Positions 6,409-8,338 of a stretch of DNA of 8,338 nucleotides are shown here, in pieces. The stretch's first letter is position 1, and each line of letters starts with the position of its first letter. A program made the position numbers and the translations under genes. The notes beneath the pieces are model-generated. The model had not been told where the DNA came from. It was given only the letters and a program-made list of their open reading frames with translations, and searched no databases. This stretch comes from Actinomycetales bacterium. GTDB lineage: Bacteria; Actinomycetota; Actinomycetes; Actinomycetales; Cellulomonadaceae. The DNA lies in assembly GCA_015655615.1 (NCBI GenBank), contig JAATES010000102.1, forward strand, positions 1 through 8,338, given 5' to 3'.

Positions 6409-7344
6409 TCAGAGCTTGCGCAGCCGGACGTGTTCCACGGCGTGATCGCCTGACTTCGACAGCACCAGGGTGGCCCGGCTGCGGGTGGGCTGGATGTTCT
6501 CGCGCAGGTTCGGGGCGTTGATCGTGTCCCAGATCTCCTCGGCCCGATCTGTCGCCTCGGCATCGGAGAGCCGAGCGAACCGGTGGAAGTACGAGTCCGG
6601 ATCGGTGAACGCGGTGCTCCGTAGCGACAGAAAGCGGTCGACATACCAGCGCCGCACATCGTCTTCCTGGGCGTCGACGTAGATGGAGAAGTCGAAGAAG
6701 TCACTGACCGCCAGGCTGGAGGCGTCGTCCTGCCCCGTACGGGCCGGCTGAAGAACGTTGAGCCCCTCGACGATCAGCACGTCGGGGCGCTCCACCAGGA
6801 CGGACTCGCGCGGCACGATGTCGTAGGTGAGGTGGCTGTACAGCGGCGCGCGCACGCGGGGGACCCCCGCTTTGACCTGTGTCAGGAACTGGATCAGGGC
6901 CCTGCGGTCGTAGGACTCCGGGAATCCCTTCCGGTCCAGGATGCCCCGGCGTTCCAGTTCCGCATTCGGCAGCAGGAACCCATCAGTGGTCACGAGCGCG
7001 ACCCGAGGGGTCTCCGGCCAGCGGGCGAGCATCTCGCGTAGCACGCGCGAGACGGTGGACTTGCCGACCGCCACCGATCCGGCGACGCCGATCACATACG
7101 GCGTTCCCTCCCACTGCTCTCCCAGAAAGGTCGAGGACGCCTCGTGCAGACCGTGGGAGGCCTTGACGTAAAGATTGAGGAGCCGGGAGAGGGGCCGGTA
7201 GACGACGTCGACCTCGCTGAGGTCGATGGGATCGCCGAGTCCGCGAAGTCTCTCGACGTCTGCGTCGGTGAGCGGGAGCGGGGTCGATGCCGAGAGTCGG
7301 CTCCATGCTTGACGGCCGAAGTCGACATAGGCAGATGCGGGCAC
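6409..7344 (-). CDS. coaA: Pantothenate kinase, type I
   Basis: CoaA phosphorylates pantothenate with ATP, the first and usually feedback-controlled step of coenzyme A synthesis in the cytoplasm. The product is 311 residues, matching actinobacterial CoaA (about 312). The P-loop [12 protein letters not shown] is at 86-97, the Walker B-like segment [10 protein letters not shown] at 118-127 carries the catalytic Asp121, [12 protein letters not shown] is at 139-150, IVEGLNVLQ at 191-199 and the family-typical end VRLRKL at 306-311. The start is GTG at 7344-7342 (complement), which aligns the opening SAYVDF with the family. It has no clear ribosome site. Instead a TAGACT box ends 6 nt before the GTG, suggesting a leaderless transcript. 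The gene converges with def (30 bp apart) and diverges from the DUF4956 gene. Confidence 0.96.
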   Translation of the reverse strand: MPASAYVDFGRQAWSRLSASTPLPLTDADVERLRGLGDPIDLSEVDVVYRPLSRLLNLYVKASHGLHEASSTFLGEQWEGTPYVIGVAGSVAVGKSTVSRVLREMLARWPETPRVALVTTDGFLLPNAELERRGILDRKGFPESYDRRALIQFLTQVKAGVPRVRAPLYSHLTYDIVPRESVLVERPDVLIVEGLNVLQPARTGQDDASSLAVSDFFDFSIYVDAQEDDVRRWYVDRFLSLRSTAFTDPDSYFHRFARLSDAEATDRAEEIWDTINAPNLRENIQPTRSRATLVLSKSGDHAVEHVRLRKL

Positions 7345-7350
7345 CCGCTC

Positions 7351-7356
7351 AGTCTA
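7351..7356 (-). promoter_or_regulatory. -10 box of a likely leaderless coaA promoter
   Basis: On the minus strand the sequence reads TAGACT, then GAGCGG, then the GTG start. TAGACT fits TAnnnT, and the spacing places transcription start at or within a base or two of the GTG. No good -35 box is seen. Confidence 0.5.
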
Positions 7357-7373
7357 GGGGCGTGGCAGATGCG

Positions 7374-7413
7374 CCGGGTTCTCAGAGGTCACCCGGACGG
7401 CTCACAGGCTGTG
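7374..7413. promoter_or_regulatory. Inverted repeats between divergent coaA and DUF4956 genes
   Basis: CCGGGT (7374-7379) and ACCCGG (7391-7396) form a 6-bp inverted repeat with an 11-nt centre, placed at about -18 to -40 relative to the likely coaA start. CACAG-G-CTGTG (7403-7413) is a second short palindrome. Either could be an operator for the shared 125-bp control region. I see no convincing promoter for the rightward gene. Confidence 0.25.
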
Positions 7414-7469
7414 CATGGGACGAGGGTGCTCAATAGAGGTTCCAGCAGTTCCGAGCCAAGGAGCCCCCC

Positions 7470-8120
7470 ATGACGACCACGACGATGATCGTCGCCGATG
7501 TAGTGGCGATCACACTGCTGACGTGGGGGCTGTACTTCCCACGTCATCGGCGCAAGGACTTGGTCGTGGCGTTCCTGGTGGTCAACATCGGGGTACTGGC
7601 GGTCTCTCTGATGCTGGCCACCACCACGGTGGGACTGGGACTGGGGTTGGGCCTGTTCGGAGTGCTGTCCATCATCCGGCTGCGATCGTCCGAGATCGCG
7701 CAGCACGAGGTCGCCTACTACTTCGCGGCACTGGCCATTGGCCTGATCGCAGGCCTGGCCAGTGGGATCAGCCCCCTCGCGCTCGGCCTGATGGCACTGA
7801 TCCTGATGGCGCTGCTGGTCGGGGACAGCCCTCGGCTCTTCCGCGATTATCGGCAGCAGGTCGTGGTCCTCGATGCGGCCTACCCCGACGAGGCTGAGCT
7901 GCGGGTCGCCCTGCAGCAACTGCTGGGCGGACAAGTCCATCGCCTGTCCGTCTTGCGGTTGGACCTCGTCAACGACTCCACGATGGTGGAGGTGCGGTAC
8001 CAGGTGTCGGCAGTGGGCCGGCGAGCAGCGCTGGGCGAGCTGCACGCTGCCGCGGATCGCTCAGCAGTCGAACCTGAGCCGTTCGTCGAGGCGCCCTGGA
8101 GACAGGAGGCCCATCGATGA
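7470..8120 (+). CDS. DUF4956 family multi-pass membrane protein
   Basis: The product is 216 residues. Hydrophobic segments at about 5-22, 31-50, 53-67, 83-99 and 102-118 give four or five membrane spans. The glycine-rich GLGLGLGLFGVLSIIRLRSS (55-74) followed by EIAQHEVAYYFAALAIGLI (75-93) is the hallmark I recognise for DUF4956. Residues 128-190 form a soluble alpha/beta segment, probably cytoplasmic. ATG 7470 has AAGGAG (7458-7463) six bases upstream. The stop overlaps the start of the next gene (ATGA, 8117-8120), so the two are translationally coupled. DUF4956 genes are commonly found beside VTC-domain genes, as here. The molecular function is not established; a membrane partner for the VTC-domain protein is an inference from this pairing. 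Confidence 0.85.
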   Translation: MTTTTMIVADVVAITLLTWGLYFPRHRRKDLVVAFLVVNIGVLAVSLMLATTTVGLGLGLGLFGVLSIIRLRSSEIAQHEVAYYFAALAIGLIAGLASGISPLALGLMALILMALLVGDSPRLFRDYRQQVVVLDAAYPDEAELRVALQQLLGGQVHRLSVLRLDLVNDSTMVEVRYQVSAVGRRAALGELHAAADRSAVEPEPFVEAPWRQEAHR

Positions 8121-8338
8121 GCAGGCTGATGGCGGGTCCGAGCGAGCTCGTTCCGCCGGGTCTCATGGAGATCGGTCTTGACTGCCTGGTGGACCAGGCC
8201 TCGTTGCAGACCCGCGTCGACCGCAAGTATGTGCTCTCCCAGGCGGAGGCGAGCCGCGTGCTGACGGCCGCCTGCTGCGACGGCGCTGCTCCGGAGGCAC
8301 ACCGGCCGCACGTCCTGACCATCGGCGGAGCGCAGGAC
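8117..8338 (+). CDS. VTC-domain (polyphosphate polymerase-like) protein, N-terminal 74 residues (3' truncated)
   Basis: The frame stays open to the window edge. ATG 8117 overlaps the stop of the DUF4956 gene (ATGA) and has AGGAGG (8104-8109) seven bases upstream, which favours it over the later ATGs at 8129 and 8165. At residues 31-38, TRVDRKYV matches the opening strand of VTC domains, where basic residues line the polyphosphate tunnel in yeast Vtc4. No signal peptide or membrane helix is visible in this part, so the domain is expected in the cytoplasm next to its DUF4956 partner. The assignment rests on this short motif plus the DUF4956 neighbour. Enzyme activity cannot be judged because most of the catalytic domain lies beyond the window. 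Confidence 0.75.
   Translation, partial: MSRLMAGPSELVPPGLMEIGLDCLVDQASLQTRVDRKYVLSQAEASRVLTAACCDGAAPEAHRPHVLTIGGAQD

Noticed and set aside
1..8338. Mobile element, CRISPR array, tRNA or rRNA
   Set aside because: No transposase or integrase motif, no regularly spaced repeats and no tRNA-like cloverleaf or rRNA sequence were seen on either strand.

Overview
The window is 8.3 kb of GC-rich, densely coded bacterial DNA. Several features point to an Actinomycetota genome, plausibly of the order Micrococcales: strong G/C preference at third codon positions, GTG starts, TAnnnT-type -10 boxes, an S9 protein with an acidic N-terminal extension, and the neighbourhood rplM-rpsI-glmM with coaA close by. 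The taxonomic call is inferred from gene content and style, and I would not go below order level.

Layout. (1) Positions 1-533 hold the 3' end of a membrane-anchored surface protein: an Ig-like extracellular end, one transmembrane helix and an Ala/Pro-rich cytoplasmic tail. (2) Positions 723-2714 encode a 663-residue secreted protein. It has a signal peptide, two tandem thioredoxin-like units of which only the second keeps a cysteine, one bacterial Ig-like domain and a very lysine-rich C-terminal domain. Two strong hairpins follow it. (3) Positions 2871-4171 are the ribosomal protein operon rplM-rpsI (L13 and S9). It has a recognisable promoter with a perfect palindrome in its spacer, a leader of about 200 nt and a 16-bp terminator stem at the end. 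(4) Positions 4216-5670 are glmM (phosphoglucosamine mutase). Its own likely -10 box is separated from the start codon by a strong hairpin with a pyrimidine-rich tail, which looks like an attenuator. (5) Positions 5722-6378 are def (peptide deformylase), same strand. (6) Positions 6409-7344, minus strand, are coaA (type I pantothenate kinase), convergent with def and probably leaderless. (7) Positions 7470-8338 are a translationally coupled pair: a DUF4956 multi-pass membrane protein and the start of a VTC-domain (polyphosphate polymerase-like) protein cut by the window edge.

The central part is housekeeping: translation (L13, S9), processing of new proteins (Def), the cell-wall precursor route to UDP-GlcNAc (GlmM) and coenzyme A synthesis (CoaA). 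It is flanked on the left by envelope or secreted proteins that vary between species, and on the right by the poorly characterised DUF4956/VTC pair. I found no mobile element, CRISPR array, tRNA or rRNA. The points most worth a second look are the degenerate tandem thioredoxin-like protein, the glmM leader hairpin, the palindrome in the rplM promoter and the DUF4956/VTC pair.
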